A stretch of 64,000 nt of DNA, from positions 62,001 through 126,000 of the forward strand of contig JAKSZP010014516.1 in NCBI GenBank assembly GCA_022478985.1, written 5' to 3'. Below, in pieces: positions 45,525-57,125 of the stretch. The notes under the pieces are model-generated. The model was not told where the DNA came from. It saw only the letters and a program-made list of their open reading frames with translations, and made no database searches. The stretch is from Massospora cicadina (Eukaryota > Entomophthoromycota > Entomophthoromycetes > Entomophthorales > Entomophthoraceae). Position 1 is the first letter of the stretch. Every line of letters starts with the position of its first letter. A program made the translations under genes and the position numbers.

Positions 45525-46276
45525 TGTAAGTCCAGGGGAACGTTCCCTGTGCATAGATTGGTCGCTCTTCCCGTTTCTGAGCAAAAAGGGTCCGAAAAGG
45601 GTGGCCATGCCCCTCATCACCCAGGGCGACTTCACCCACATGGTAGATGAGCGTTGGGTAATGGCCTCCCTTCTACGGACCCCTCCCCTGGTACCTTTGT
45701 TCACCATGGCTGAACTCATTAGACAGAATATAAAAATCTATGCCGAGAATTCCAGATTAAAGTCAACTGCTCCAAAACTGAAAGAAATTAAGCCTGACAT
45801 TTGGAATTTGCATAGCCATATAGGGATGAAGATTGAGTTATCAGCCAGAAGCGCTGACAGTTTTGATTTGCCCAGCAGTGCAATTTTCAAAATTAACCCC
45901 CTCTCAAAATCATCAGGGATGATCCCCAACGTGCAGGTAGTAGCATCGGATACCATTGATGATAGTTCAAAACTCTTTTCTAGAAAATCAGGAGTTGTGG
46001 CCAATGCAACGCCCTTGACCAAACGAATGGCCCAGTGACCAGGCACGAGCAGGTTGGGCATCACAAACCTGTTCCCAACCAATTGGGACCACCCCTACGT
46101 AGGGTGGCCTTGGGATTTTCCCACTGCTCGTTATGTTAGACATCATTGTGCTAACCATTGGAAATGCAGCCAAGCCTCAGTTTGGGCGTTTGAAGTCAAA
46201 CCAACAGTGACTCAGCCTCCTGCCAAATTTTTGATGTCAGTTCCTATTGAGCTTATATTCCCCCTCCCCAGATAAT
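45525..46276 (+). pseudogene. LTR-embedded coding stretch, copy in the solo LTR
   Basis: This is the best-kept copy: a frame open for 173 codons (45517-46038) beginning in the LTR with VSPGERSLCIDWSLFPF, followed after one stop by a 73-codon frame (46054-46275) holding NWDHPYVGWPWDFP and NHWKCSQA. Segments match 59332-60018 and 3105-3530 at the protein level. I recognise no known domain. The frame equals that in which pol enters the 3' LTR of Chr-A. Confidence 0.65.
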
Positions 46277-46678
46277 TATCCAGTTAGGTCAAACTTGAGG
46301 GACCTGATCCCTGCTTGTCCCCATATCAATTGACCACTATTTAACCAGTTGCATCATACTGAGAAAATTGTTGGCCGATTTTCTATCTTTATTATCCAAA
46401 AAAATCCTTTCTTTAAAAATTTTATTTTCTATGTTGAACAAAAAACCACCCTTTTCGCTGCAACTCTCAAACCCTCGGGGTTAATGGCCATATTTGTCTG
46501 GTATCTTATTATGTGCCTGTACTAGATTCTGGCTCACCGGCAGTTATTGTGAAACTTCTTTATAGTTTCATATCCGTCATACCATCAGCAGTGCCATGGC
46601 ATTCTGGTTTGCCGTTCAGGTGCTCCAGCACCTAGGCTGGCTAGGCCTATCTAATTTTAACTTGCTGTTTGCCTGACA
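45525..46678 (+). mobile_element. Solo chromovirus LTR (Chr-A type) inside Gyp-4 RT
   Basis: TGTAAGTCCAGGGG...GCCTGACA, 1154 bp. The flanks GCACT (45520-45524) and GCACG (46679-46683) are a 5-bp duplication with one change. Removing it rejoins NAPATFQRA to AMDGILG of the Gyp-4 RT. It is opposite in orientation to its host. Confidence 0.92.
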
Positions 46679-47338
46679 GCACGTTGGAAAGTGGCTGGGG
46701 CGTTACAAAGGCCCTGGGGCACCCTTGTGGGCTCATATAGTCCTTTGTTGGATATGAGAGTGTAATTAGCTCAATCTTTAGGGGTGAGCTCAAATTGCCA
46801 ATATCTTCTGGATAGGTACATAGCAGAAAAGTACTGAGATCCAGCAAGCAGATGGAGGGAATCATCAATTTAGGGCAGAGGATAACTGTACTTCTTAGTG
46901 ATGAAGTTAAGTTGCTGGTAGTCCATTATCACCAAGTGGCTGCCATCCTTCTTCCAAACCAGCAGAAGAGGAGAGGCCCAAGGGCTGCACAGTGGTACTA
47001 GGTTTCCAGTGTCGAGTAGTTGTTTGAGTCCCACTGTCACCTAGGTCTCTTCAACTTTGCTCTTTAAGTAAGGTTGGGACCAGAAGGGAGGAGCGTCCCC
47101 AGTTTCCATATGATTCAGGACTTCAGTAATTCTTCTGAAGTCATAGGTAAAGGCTGAAAATAGGTCCAAATACTCCTCCAACAACACTTGGACCTTATGT
47201 TGTTGGTCGTCCAAGAGGTCTTTGCCAATATTGGTGTTGACCAGGTTGCCTAATGGAAGTGTCTCCAAGCCAAAATCTCTTAAGTCCCCAAGCTTCAGAT
47301 ATTAGCAATAGCTTCCACCAGTAGAAGGAGGACATAGG
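46679..47338 (-). pseudogene. Gyp-4 RT, N-terminal part, and linker
   Basis: It reads from the solo LTR upstream: VPQGLCNAPATFQRA, the palm strand around YFSAMYLSRRYWQFE (46800-46830), ALPKLDDSLHLL, VIMDYQQLNFITKK, SPLLLVWKKDGSHLV (46940-46990), then open linker 47041-47268 (YLDLFSAFTYDFRR). Chr-B cuts it at 47339; the linker resumes at 60787. Confidence 0.85.
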
Positions 47339-48823
47339 TGTAAGTCCAGGGGAACATCCCTTTGCGTAGACTGGGCGATTTTTCCAAAAAAAATTAAGAA
47401 GGGTGTAAAGAGGGTGGCTGTACCCCTCATTAACCAGGGCGACTGCACCTATGTGGTAGATGAGCGCTGGGTAACAGCGCTCCATCTGGAGATTCTTCCC
47501 CAGGTTTTCATGCTTTCCTCCACTGAGCTAGTATGCCAAATTGAGAAAATCTGCGCCAAAATAATTGGTAACTGTCTTCCTCATGAGTGGAAGGGATTTT
47601 ATAAAACTGGTGGTGACAATTCCTCAGAATTGAAGCCAAAATGTCTGAAATCAACGGGAATAAAGCCTGATAGGCGAGAAATTAATAGTTGAAAAGGGAC
47701 AAGTACCAAATTTTCAGTTGAAATCACTAATGGCATTGAGCCATCAAGTAGTATGATTGCCAACGCCAACCTCCCTTTGAAATTATCAGGGACGATCCCC
47801 AATGAACAGGTATCTTTATTGGGGACTGTCACCAATAGTTTGAAACCCCCATTTCAAGAAATAGGATTGGTGCCTGCCTTACCCATTTGATCAAGTGAAC
47901 GTCCCAGTAACCAGGAAAGGGTGAGTTAGACATCCCAAACCTGTTCTTGACCCATTGAGACTACCCTATGTGGGGTGGCCCTGGGGGATTCCTGTTGCCT
48001 GTCAGGCTAGATGCCTTTGTGCTAACAGACATAAATGTAGTAGAGCCTTGGGTCAGGCATTTTTGGAAAAAATGATAGTGACTCAGCATGTCACCAAATC
48101 ATTTGATGTCAGTTCAGTTCTAATATCATTTCTCCTCACACCCAAAATTTCTCTGGGTTAGGTTAGATCTGAGGGCCCCAATCCCTCATTTGACACTCTG
48201 AACCTAATCAAACACTATTTAATCAGTCGCGTTACACTGAGGAAATTGTTGATCAATTTTTAAACTTTACTTTCAAAATAGAATTACTATCAGTAACAAG
48301 TTTTTTATTTACTCCAATTCTTCTTGCTGAAGTCCCAATGGCACTAACTTGGTGGCCCATCAGCCCCTATACTAGATGGGCTATACCAGTTATGATGATC
48401 GCAATTGCTCCCACCATAATCAACTGGATCCATCATGCAAGAAACATTTAGGAATCTAAATTAATTAGTATATTGTTATCAGGATCTTAGAATACTGTGG
48501 CCCCACATATCTCACCTTCAAACAAGGACCTGCCTCCTTGTCTCTGCTTTGGTGATGAACCCTTCCACTGGAGACCCCAAAGTAGTTAATTTAGTATTGT
48601 AACTCTCTGAAGCAAGGCCGCAGGGTCTGGGCTTGTATCTATTTGGTTCATTGCCAGGTTTTTTTCATGCTCATCTTACGTCAACAAGCCATTGTCACCC
48701 AATTTCACACACCATACAACGTTGTTCAAGCAGCAATGCCACTGGCATTCTGGCTTGCTTTTTGAGTGCTTAAACATCCCAACTGGTAGCCCAGTCTAAA
48801 CTTCTTAAGCCATTTTCATGACA
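47339..48823 (+). repeat. Chr-B 5' LTR
   Basis: TGTAAGTCCAGGGG...TTTTCATGACA. The first ~1.15 kb is related to the Chr-A LTR, including a decayed copy of the LTR coding stretch (47414-47692, MAVPLINQGD...VVDERWVTAL). The final ~330 bp is an extension shared with 60456-60786 and with the solo LTR 2174-3605. Confidence 0.9.
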
Positions 48824-48840
48824 TAATTGATCAACCACTG
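48824..48840 (+). promoter_or_regulatory. Putative primer-binding region of Chr-B
   Basis: The interior starts TAATTGATCAACCACTG directly after the LTR. It lacks the TGG start of ordinary tRNA-type sites. Chr-A (TAATTGAACCAACC) and Chr-A' (TAATCAACCAACC) have close relatives at the same point, so a conserved non-tRNA-type site is likely. Confidence 0.45.
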
Positions 48841-48899
48841 TTTCCTGCCATTTCCTCCCTTCTTTTGAGTTGGGCGCCAATGTGGTTACCCTTTACCAA

Positions 48900-49856
48900 A
48901 TGAACGTAATTCAGTAGTTTGTTTTCTGTTGTTTTTTTGGCCAGTCGCTGATTTTGTGCGCAGCGTTTACAAATCCTTGGAGAAACTTTTTCATGGCAGC
49001 AGAGACCCGTGGATCACTACTATTCCCTCAACTTATTTTCAAGAAGGAAATCCGAGTGTTCCCTCATGAAATATTGCTAATCAAGTCCTCGACGCCCTTG
49101 ATGAGATGCAAATGCGTTCTGCCATTGCCCTGAAAAATGCCGCTGCACTATCCAACGCCCAACAAGGTGTTGCCCTCTTGGATGCAGTAGAAGGAGATGC
49201 CCATCAATGGGTTTGAGGACTTCTGCATTCCACTGTACATGCGGGGATTATACCTCACTTGTCACAGCAGTATTGGAAGCTTTAAAACCCCTGTGTCACG
49301 TTCAGACCGTTTATTTTAATTGCTTTCCTCTATGGCTGAAGCTCATGTTTTGGCTTCTTAAATCGCAACCTTCTGTGAACAGGCCCTGACGCTTGAGTTC
49401 TCTAATGATATGCTCCAAGTAATTTTTAGATCAGTGTTGGATTCTGCCTCTTCTTATCACAAAGTTTGGTCCACCCCTATGGGGACAGTAAAACAAATGT
49501 GTAATGCTGGACCTCCATCAATGCCTTTCTTCGCCATGATCCCGCTTATAAGTTGGAAATTATATGATTGGAATACCCAACAATGACTCAGATTCTTTTC
49601 TTAACGTTGAACCAGTATCAGTACTGGCCCCAGAGTCAGCCAATATTCCCACGCCCAAGTCATGTTATCCTGGTTTACCTATTAATAAATCATTAAAAGC
49701 CCAGATTGAAGTAGCTGGTTCCCAAGCCCTTACATTTCCCAACTTTACTCCCAAAAAGAGCCCCAATCTTCCCCCTGATTTACTACCTATCTCTTCAGTT
49801 AAAGCAAAGATGACTGAATCTACCATTAAACAAAACTTCGTTTATTTTTATTTCCT
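48900..49856 (+). pseudogene. Chr-B gag
   Basis: A capsid-like stretch is readable as NQVLDALDEMQMRSAIALKN and ALLDAVEGDAHQWV at about 49080-49215, resembling the region before the conserved Trp of Ty3/gypsy Gags. Later pieces are at 49207-49389 and 49564-49860. No zinc knuckle is evident. The region is too broken to define a start. Confidence 0.5.
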
Positions 49857-50360
49857 ATGAAAATTAGTATCAGAACTCACCACATATCCTTCGAGGCTTT
49901 GGTGGATACCGGAGCAGCGGTTAATTTTATTATTGTAGAGCTAGACCAACAGTTGGAGCTTGACCTGGACTTAGGTCCTTTGGTGATGTTTGCTTTATCA
50001 GCCTCCCAGACTTCATACTTAGTCCGATGGCCAGTACCATTTTTGGTTCATCAGTTTAGCTTTTCATTCAGTTTTCTGCAATGCCAAACTTGATGTTTCC
50101 GGTAATTTTCAGAGTAGGATGGTGGCACTGGCATCATGTCAAAATTCACCTGGAGTCTAATATGTTGTCATTTGCTAATGATCAAATGGAGGGGGAGTAT
50201 CCTCTAGTGGACACCTTTATGAAGACTCAAGGCTGCAGTTCCATCACTTCTCTTGTTTCCCCTGTGGGCCTTCCGTCAGATTTTCCTTATTCATTGATGT
50301 GCAATTGGGGTATTTTCAATCATGAGAAAGTGGACCATCTCCCCCTCATACTAAATTAGA
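49857..50360 (+). pseudogene. Chr-B aspartic protease
   Basis: HISFEALVDTGAAVNFIIVELDQQLELD gives the DTGA active site at residues ~18-21 of the 78-codon frame 49857-50093, followed by a frame change into LMFPVIF...WWHWHHVKIHLESNMLSF. The corresponding Chr-A protease at 55840-56340 aligns throughout. Confidence 0.8.
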
Positions 50361-51175
50361 TTTAGGGTTTAGAACAATGGTGCAGGTGGTGAATATTAGC
50401 TGCCCTTTGAACCCACACACATTGGAGGAGAAGGCTGCTCTTAACGCTTGATTGGACAATATGCTTAAAAAAGGTGTTTATTTATAGAGTCTTTACCAGG
50501 TGCTTCTTCCATCATTTTTTCCAAGAAGGCTGATGGTTCACTCTGCCCCTGCGTGGATTATGGTCACCTGAATAAAATAATAAAGCACAATCCCTACCCT
50601 TTACCCCTGGAGCAAACTATCAGTCAATCAGTTTTTCAAGTCTCATGTGTTCTCTAAGCTTGATCTTGTTAATGCCTTTAACTAAATTTGGGTGAAGGAA
50701 GGTCAAGAATGGCTTACCGCTATCTGAACAAAGAGAGGTTTTTTGGATTTTGAGTAATGCCCTTCATGTTGAAGAATGCGCTGGCCATATTTCAACAAAT
50801 GATTGATAGTGTGATGGGTGAACTTAAGTTCACTTGCAAGGTCACATATATTAAAAAATTTTGGTTCACTACCCAACTACCAAAAAGCACGCAAAAGACT
50901 TGGTAGCGGTAGTGGTTGCTTTGTACAAGGCGAGACTGTTCATCAAGCCTTCAAAATGCGAGTTTTATAAAGAGAAAGTTGCCTTTTTAGGTAATTTAAT
51001 CCTAAAAGAAGGGTATGATATTCACTCCAACAAGTTGGACGCCATCCACAAATGGCCAGCCCCAACAACCAAAAAACAATTAAGAAGTTTTTTTAGCACC
51101 ATCATTTTTCTGAAGAAATTTCCCCCACCCTTTTCAGTTGGCCACTCCACTTCACCCACTCTTGGGTAAGAATGT
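50361..51175 (+). pseudogene. Chr-B reverse transcriptase
   Basis: Readable in pieces: FFSKKADGSLCPCVDYGHLNK-like (50515-50575), NPYPLPLEQTISQ, FSKLDLVNAFN, RGFLDFE, MPFMLKNALAIFQQMID, and a lost YxDD box (TYIKKFWF at 50850). The thumb region at 50861-51169 is open (LFIKPSKCEFYKEKVAFLGNLI). The catalytic Asp pair is gone. Confidence 0.85.
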
Positions 51176-51720
51176 TACCTTTTGTTAAACAACTGAGTGC
51201 CAGCAGGCTTTTGAGTCAATTAAAGAGGTGCTCTTATCACCCCCATTCTAAAACACGCTGACCCCTCCAAACCCTATATCGATGAATGCAATGCCTCATC
51301 CATTGCAGTTGGGGCTGTTATGCTTCAGGATCATGATAGTATAGAACACCCATTCGCTTACTTTTCCTGTAAATTCTCCTCTACTGAACAATCCTGGACC
51401 ATCTAAAAAAGGAGTTGGCAGCCATAGCATGGGCTTTGACTCATTAGCGGTATCTGTTACAAGGCGCTCAGCATGAGTTAATGGTGCATACGAATCACCA
51501 AGCCCTTCTGTATTTTCATAAACCACTGAAGTTGTTTCGTAAGCAAGCATGCACCCATTGGTATTTGTGTAGTTTCAAACATTGAACATAAGATTGTGAA
51601 AGGTGCGTTTAACGTGATTCCTAATAACCTTAGACACAACCCTGCTCATTGCCACAAGGACTCAGATGAAGCAGACCTGGTCACCATAATTCCCACCAAC
51701 CAAATCTAATTTATTGTACC
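51176..51720 (+). pseudogene. Chr-B RNase H
   Basis: Pieces resembling the Chr-A RNase H (57189-57600) appear: SIEVGAVMLQ-like around 51300, HPFAYFSCKFSSTEQSW, and LAAIAWALTH at 51415. Several frame changes break it. The 84-codon frame on the other strand at 51296-51550 is a shadow. Confidence 0.7.
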
Positions 51721-52640
51721 TCCTGTGGTCTCATCTGTAAACTTAGCTCATGATGCTCCTCTTATTTCACGGGTTTTAGCAGCTCAAATGACCTGTCCCA
51801 AAGAAGTGGAGTTATTATACCAATTGTCCCTTCCAACTCACAAACATTCCCTATATTCCTTGGTGGAGGGTCTTACATTTTGGTCGCAGGTGTGGGTTCC
51901 TACTCTCTATAGAGCTAAGGTTTTTGGGTTTACCACGACTGATACACAATTGGTCATCTGGGAAATAGGATACATATCAACTTGATCAAGCGGACCTATA
52001 ATTGGGTGGGCTTATCAAAAGAAGTACCGGCCTGGATCACCAATTGTGTTACCTGCACATGGGCCAATTCAGATCAAATTAGGAAGAAATGATCTTCTTC
52101 ATCCTTTACAACAGGCGTAGGGTCTATGGACATCTGTGTTCGTAGATTCTATTGTTGACCTTCATTGTTCTAATGGGTTTACTGTGGTGATGATAATGGA
52201 CTATTGTTTTACAATATTTCCCTATTTATTACATGCTCTTCCACAATTTCATCAGAAGAAACTTCTCATCTCTTCATGCGCCATGTGTTTTCTATGTTTG
52301 GTCTCCTAAAGGAGATCATTAGTGACCATGGTTCTCAGTTTACAGCGCAGTTATGATATTAGCTTTTATCCATTTTAAAAATTACACCATGCCATTCCAA
52401 AGCGTATCATCTCCAGTATGATGGGAAAACTGAGTGGGTTAATCAAATCATGGAACAGTACTTGCGCTGTTATACTGCGGCCGCACAGGATACCTGGGTC
52501 AATGACCTCCCTCATGAAAATTTTCCTATAACAATGGAACTCATGCCTCTATGGAGTTTTCTCCCTATGAAGCAACTTTGGGTTATAACCCTCATTTTTA
52601 ATCATACCTTGTCTGCGTCCAGATGTCCCAGCTGCTGCAG
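51721..52640 (+). pseudogene. Chr-B integrase
   Basis: The leader APLISRVLAAQMTCPKEVELLYQL (51725-51985) precedes the zinc domain (NCVTCTWANSD, about 52040). Core motifs: FVDSIVDLHCSNGFTVV, EIISDHGSQFTAQL (52310-52350), and GKTEWVNQIMEQYLRCY (52425-52475), so D, D and E are recognisable across frames. It aligns with the better-kept Chr-A integrase. Confidence 0.85.
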
Positions 52641-53280
52641 ATCATTCAGAGCACATTCAGTATACTAAGTCCTTGGTGAGGGAGCATCACACTAAGGCTA
52701 TTGGTGACTACAAGCAGTTTTCGGATTGAAAGTGGCTTCCTGCCTATGACATAGGGGTGGGTTCATATTTCATGCTTGATCGCGCCATTTGCAGATGCAG
52801 GTACCCTCCCAGAAGTTTGCAAGTAAGCGTTTGGGTCCTCACTTGGTGGAGGAGGATTTGGACAATGGTGCTTTACGATTAAAGTTGCCACCTCACTGGA
52901 AACAACATCCCATCTTTCCACATATCTCAGCTATCCATGTTAAAGAGAACTATCCACATGGATCCTGAGCCAAAAGTAATTGAAGATGCGGAGGAGGCCA
53001 AAGTAGAGAGCATTTTAGCATCTGGAAAATATGGAGGTCAGTTTAATATCTCTTCACTTGGAAGGGTTGTCCAGCCTATGAGAACAGTTGGGTCAATGCC
53101 CACAATTGCTTGAACTGCATGGAACTGATCGAGGCATTCCATAAGTCCCATCCTGTTGCTCCCCATCCCACCCAAAAGGTTGCAACTTTGATAGTGATCA
53201 GGTTGCCCAAGGTTACATAAATATAGCTCTCATGCAGTTTCCCAGCGGCGGCGCCCCTCCTCTGTAAAAAGGAAGGGTAA
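52641..53280 (+). pseudogene. Chr-B integrase C-terminus and chromodomain
   Basis: A GPHLVEE segment (52830), LPPHWKQHPIF, an acidic stretch, then the decayed chromodomain around 53000-53100 (RSV*YLFTWKGCPAYENSW-like). The tail KVATLIVIRLPKV leads to the purine-rich AAAAAGGAAGGGTAA before the 3' LTR at 53281. Confidence 0.75.
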
Positions 53281-54433
53281 TGTAAGTCCAGGAAATGGCC
53301 CCTTTGCGTAGACTGGCGATTTTCCAATACATATAAGAAGGGTCCAAAGAGGGTGACTGTGCCCCTCATCACCCAGGGAGACCGCGCCCATGTTTTAGAT
53401 GAGCGCTGGGTAACAGCGCTCCATCTGAAGATTCTTACCAAGGTTTCCATGCTTGCCTCCATTGAACTAGAATGCCAAATTGAGGAAATCGGCGCCAAAA
53501 TCATTGGTAACTGTATTCCTCATTAGCGGAAGGGTTTTTTTAAATTTGACGGTGACAATTCCTCAGAATTGAAGACAAAATGTCTGAAAACAATGGGAAT
53601 AAAGCTTGATAGGCGAGAAACTAATAGTTGAAAAGGGACAAGTAACAAATTTTCAGTTATAATCACTAATGGCATTGAGCCATCGAGTAGTATTATTGCC
53701 AACACCAATCTCCCCTTAAAATCGTCAGGGATGATCCCCAATGAGCAGGTATCTCCATTGGGAACTGTCACCAATAGTTTGAAACCCCCATTTCAAGAGT
53801 TGGGATTGGTGCCTGACGTAACCCATTTGGCCAAGTGAACGCCCCAGCAACCAGGAACGGGTGAATTAGCCATCCCAAACCTGTTCTTGACCCATTGAGT
53901 CTACCCTATGTGGGGTGGCCCTGGGGATTCCTGTAGCCTGTCAGGCTAGATGCCTTTGTGCTAACAGACATAAATGTAGTAGAGCCTTGGGTCAGGCATT
54001 TTTGGAAAAAATGATAGTGACTCAGCATGTCACCAGATCATTTGATGTCAGTTCAGTTCTAATATCATTTCTCCTCACACACAAAAATTCTCTGGGTTAG
54101 GTTAGATCTGAGGGTCCCAATCCCTGATTTGACACTCTGAACCTAATCAAACACTATTTAATTAGTCGCGTTACACTGAGGAAATTGTTGATCAATTTTT
54201 AAACCTTTACTTTCAAAATAGAATTACTATCAGTAACAAGTTTTTTATTTACTCCAATTCTTCTTGCTGAAGTCCTGATGGCACTAACTTGGTGGCCCAT
54301 CAGCCCCTATACTGGATGGGTTAACCAGATATGATGATCACAATTGCTCCCACCATAATCAACTGGACCCATTGTGCAGGAAACTTTTGGGAATTAATTT
54401 AGTTATTGAATCTATCTGCTATCAGGATATCAG
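53281..54433 (+). repeat. Chr-B 3' LTR, part left of the Chr-A insertion
   Basis: TGTAAGTCCAGG start; collinear with 47339-48488. Identity to the 5' LTR varies: by rough hand count about 89% over the first half and about 97% over 53880-54240. Confidence 0.9.
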
Positions 54434-55586
54434 TGTAAGTATGGGGAACGTCCCCTGGCAGTTGATCGGGCCATTTTTCCATTTCCAAGTAAGAAGGTAT
54501 TAAAGAGGATGGCTGTACCCCTTGTTAATCAGGGCGATCTCGCTCACATGGTAGATGAGCGCAGGGTAACAGCCCTCCCACTTTAGATACCACTCCTAAT
54601 ACTCACACTCTCCTCAGCAGAATTGCTATGTAAAATTAGTGAAATCTGCACCGAGATTGCCAAAATGAAATTGATCATAACCAATTTGAGCAGCAATCAG
54701 CCTGAGGCTCAGATTTTAAATGGTCAAAAAAATATGAAGACTGAGCTATCAGGCGGATTACCTGAAAGTTGCAATTTGGTCAACATGATGATCGAAAAAA
54801 TCTCCCTCTCCCAAATCCATTGGGCATCACCCTCGATGGACAGGTAATAGCACCAGACACCATCGACAAGGTTTCAAAGCTTCCTGTTAAAAAATTGGGT
54901 GTTGCGCCTGATGCAATGCTACTAACCAAACGGACAGCCCAGCAACTGAGCATGGGTGGGTTGGGCATCCCAAACCCATTCCCAACCAAATGGGCCCACC
55001 CCTATGTGGGGTGACCTTGGGGAATTCCCACCACTCGTCAGGCTAAATGCTGTTGCACCAACCATTGGAAATGTAGTAGAGCCTTGGTTCAGATGTTTGA
55101 GGTCAAACTTGCAGTGACTCAGCCCACTGCCAAATTTTGCGATGCCAGTTCCCAAGGAACAAACCTGCCCATTCTTAAATAATTTGCCAATTAGGCTGAA
55201 TTTTTGGGACCAGATCCCAGCTTGGTTTCCCCAGATTGACTTCTATTTAATCAGTCGCATCGCACTGAGAAAATTGTTGGTCAATTTTTCTTTCCTAAAT
55301 TCTTATAAAAAATCCTTTCCCAAAAAGTAGTTTTATATGTTAAAAATTAAGCTGCCTTATCCGCCAACATTTGCATACCCCTTGGGGTTAACAGCCATGT
55401 GCATCTGGTACTTTATTTTGTGCTTATATGAAATTCTGGCTCACCAGCAGATATTGGTGGAACTTCTTTCTGGTTCAATATTTGTTGTATCAGCAGCCGT
55501 GCCCCGGGCAATCTGGTTTGCTGTTCAGATGCTCTGGCATCTGGGCCGGCAGGCCAGTCTAATTCTTACTTGCTGTTCACCTGACG
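54434..55586 (+). repeat. Chr-A 5' LTR with LTR-embedded coding stretch
   Basis: TGTAAGTATGGGG...CACCTGACG; the final CA has become CG. The coding stretch is traceable from 54441 to about 55175 (ELLCKISEICTEIAKMK at 54620; GVAPDAMLLTKRTAQQLSMGGLGIPNPFPTKW at 54900-54995; GTNLPILK then stop), with one frameshift near 54815 and two stops. Confidence 0.92.
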
Positions 55587-55840
55587 TAATTGAACCAACC
55601 ATTATCCTTAGCCATTTCCGCCTTTCTCACATGTGTAGGCGCAGCAATGGTTCCTTCTTTCCAAAAAAACCAGGTTGTAAAGAAGATTATCTCTGAACAC
55701 ATTAGACAAGCCACACTCAAACCTCCAAAACCATACCCCATAGTTGCCTGACTAGTTGCCCATTGGTTTCCCCAGATCCCACCACCATCTCTTCAGTATC
55801 GCTGGACTCATCCACAACTACTAATAAGGAGAACTACGCT
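55587..55840 (+). other. Chr-A leader, gag absent
   Basis: It starts TAATTGAACCAACC at the LTR edge, the presumed primer-binding region. It aligns with the interior start of Chr-A' (33942 leftward). Short frames such as PKPYPIVA are readable. There is no room for a capsid or zinc knuckle. Confidence 0.65.
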
Positions 55841-56345
55841 TACTTCTTAGAATCCATGAAAAAAGCGTTGATTCTCATCATGTCTCCTTTGAGGCCCTGG
55901 TGGACACTGGAGCTGCGGGAAATTTTATGAGTGTTGAATTGGCGCAACAATTAAAGCTGGAAATTGATGCGATCTCCTCAGTGATGGTGGCCTCATCTGC
56001 TTATCAGCCCTCATATGTTGTTCGCTGACCAGTACCTTTTTCAATCCACCAGTTCAGCTTTTGCGATTGCTTTTTGGCTATGCCAGACTTGGTGTTTCCA
56101 GTGATCTTAGGTGTGTGGTGGTGGCGTTGACAACATGTGAAGATTCATTTAGAGTCTAATATGTTGTCATTTACCAATGATCATTCGGAGAAAGAATTCC
56201 CTTTGATTAACACCCTCAAGATGGTACAAGGAACTAGCTCTATCACTACCTTAGTCACTTCTGTGGGCGTTCCAGCCGATTTCCCCAAAAACTTAATGTG
56301 CTATTAGAGAATCTTCAATATGGAAAAGGCGGATCACCTGCCTAA
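55841..56345 (+). pseudogene. Chr-A aspartic protease
   Basis: HVSFEALVDTGAAGNFMSVELAQQL gives the DTGA active site at about 55898. The frame continues with AISSVMVASSAYQPSYVVR, a stop, then VPFSIHQFSF and MPDLVFPVIL. A further stop and frame change precede RT. Confidence 0.8.
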
Positions 56346-57125
56346 ACACACCAGGTATGATTGTGGGTTTTGAACAACCGTGGAGTTGGTGAACAACAAC
56401 TGTCTGTTGTATCCCCATACAGCAAAGGAAGAAGTTGCACTCAGTACCTGGTTGGATGATATGTTGCAAAAGGTTAGCTATTCAAGGAGACCTCACCTGT
56501 CGGCTCCCCCATCATCTTCGCCAAAAAAGTGGATGTTTCTATCCATCCCTGCATGGATTATGGCCATTTGAATAAAATAACAGTTATTGATCCCTACCCA
56601 TTGCCTCTGGAGCAGACAATCAGTCAGGCAATCGCCAAATCCCGTAAGTTCTCTAAGCTGGATCTGGTGAACGCCTTCAACCAAATCCAGGTAATGGAAG
56701 GCAGGAATGGTTAACAGCAATCTGGATGAAGCGCGGCATTTTCCAATTTCGTGTAATGCCTTTTGGGCTGAAGAATGCTCCCGCTACATTTCTTTGGACG
56801 ATTGATAATGTACTGGGTGACCTCCGGTTCACCTGTGCTGTTACATACATTGATGATATTATGGTTCACTCCCCAACTCCTGAACAACATGCAATTGACT
56901 TGGAAGCGGTGGTGGTCGCCTTGCATATGGCAGGGTTATTACTCAAACCGTCCAAGTGTGAGTTTTATAAGGAGGAGGTTACTTTCCTCGGTAATCTGGT
57001 TTTTGAAGATGGTGTCTCAATCCCTCCCAATAAGTTGAATACTATTCGGGAGTGGCCAACCCCAACTACCCAAAAACAGCTACAGAGTTTCTTGGGAACC
57101 ATCATTTTCTTAAAAAGTTCTCACC
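56346..57125 (+). pseudogene. Chr-A reverse transcriptase
   Basis: Motifs in order: FAKKVDVSIHPCMDYGHLN (56520), DPYPLPLEQTIS, KFSKLDLVNAFNQI (56650), a frameshift at 56700, then a 162-codon frame 56726-57214 with FRVMPFGLKNAPATF, TYIDDIMVHS (catalytic Asp pair intact, about 56847), LLLKPSKCEFYKEEVTFLGNLV and LQSFLGTIIFLK. This is the best-kept RT of the chromoviruses here. Confidence 0.92.

Noticed and set aside
55380..55590. A small conserved membrane protein gene (frames at 55337-55696 and 60261-60545)
   Set aside because: Both copies are the promoter-side end of the Chr-A LTR. Similarity reflects LTR duplication, and the frames run on into unrelated sequence.
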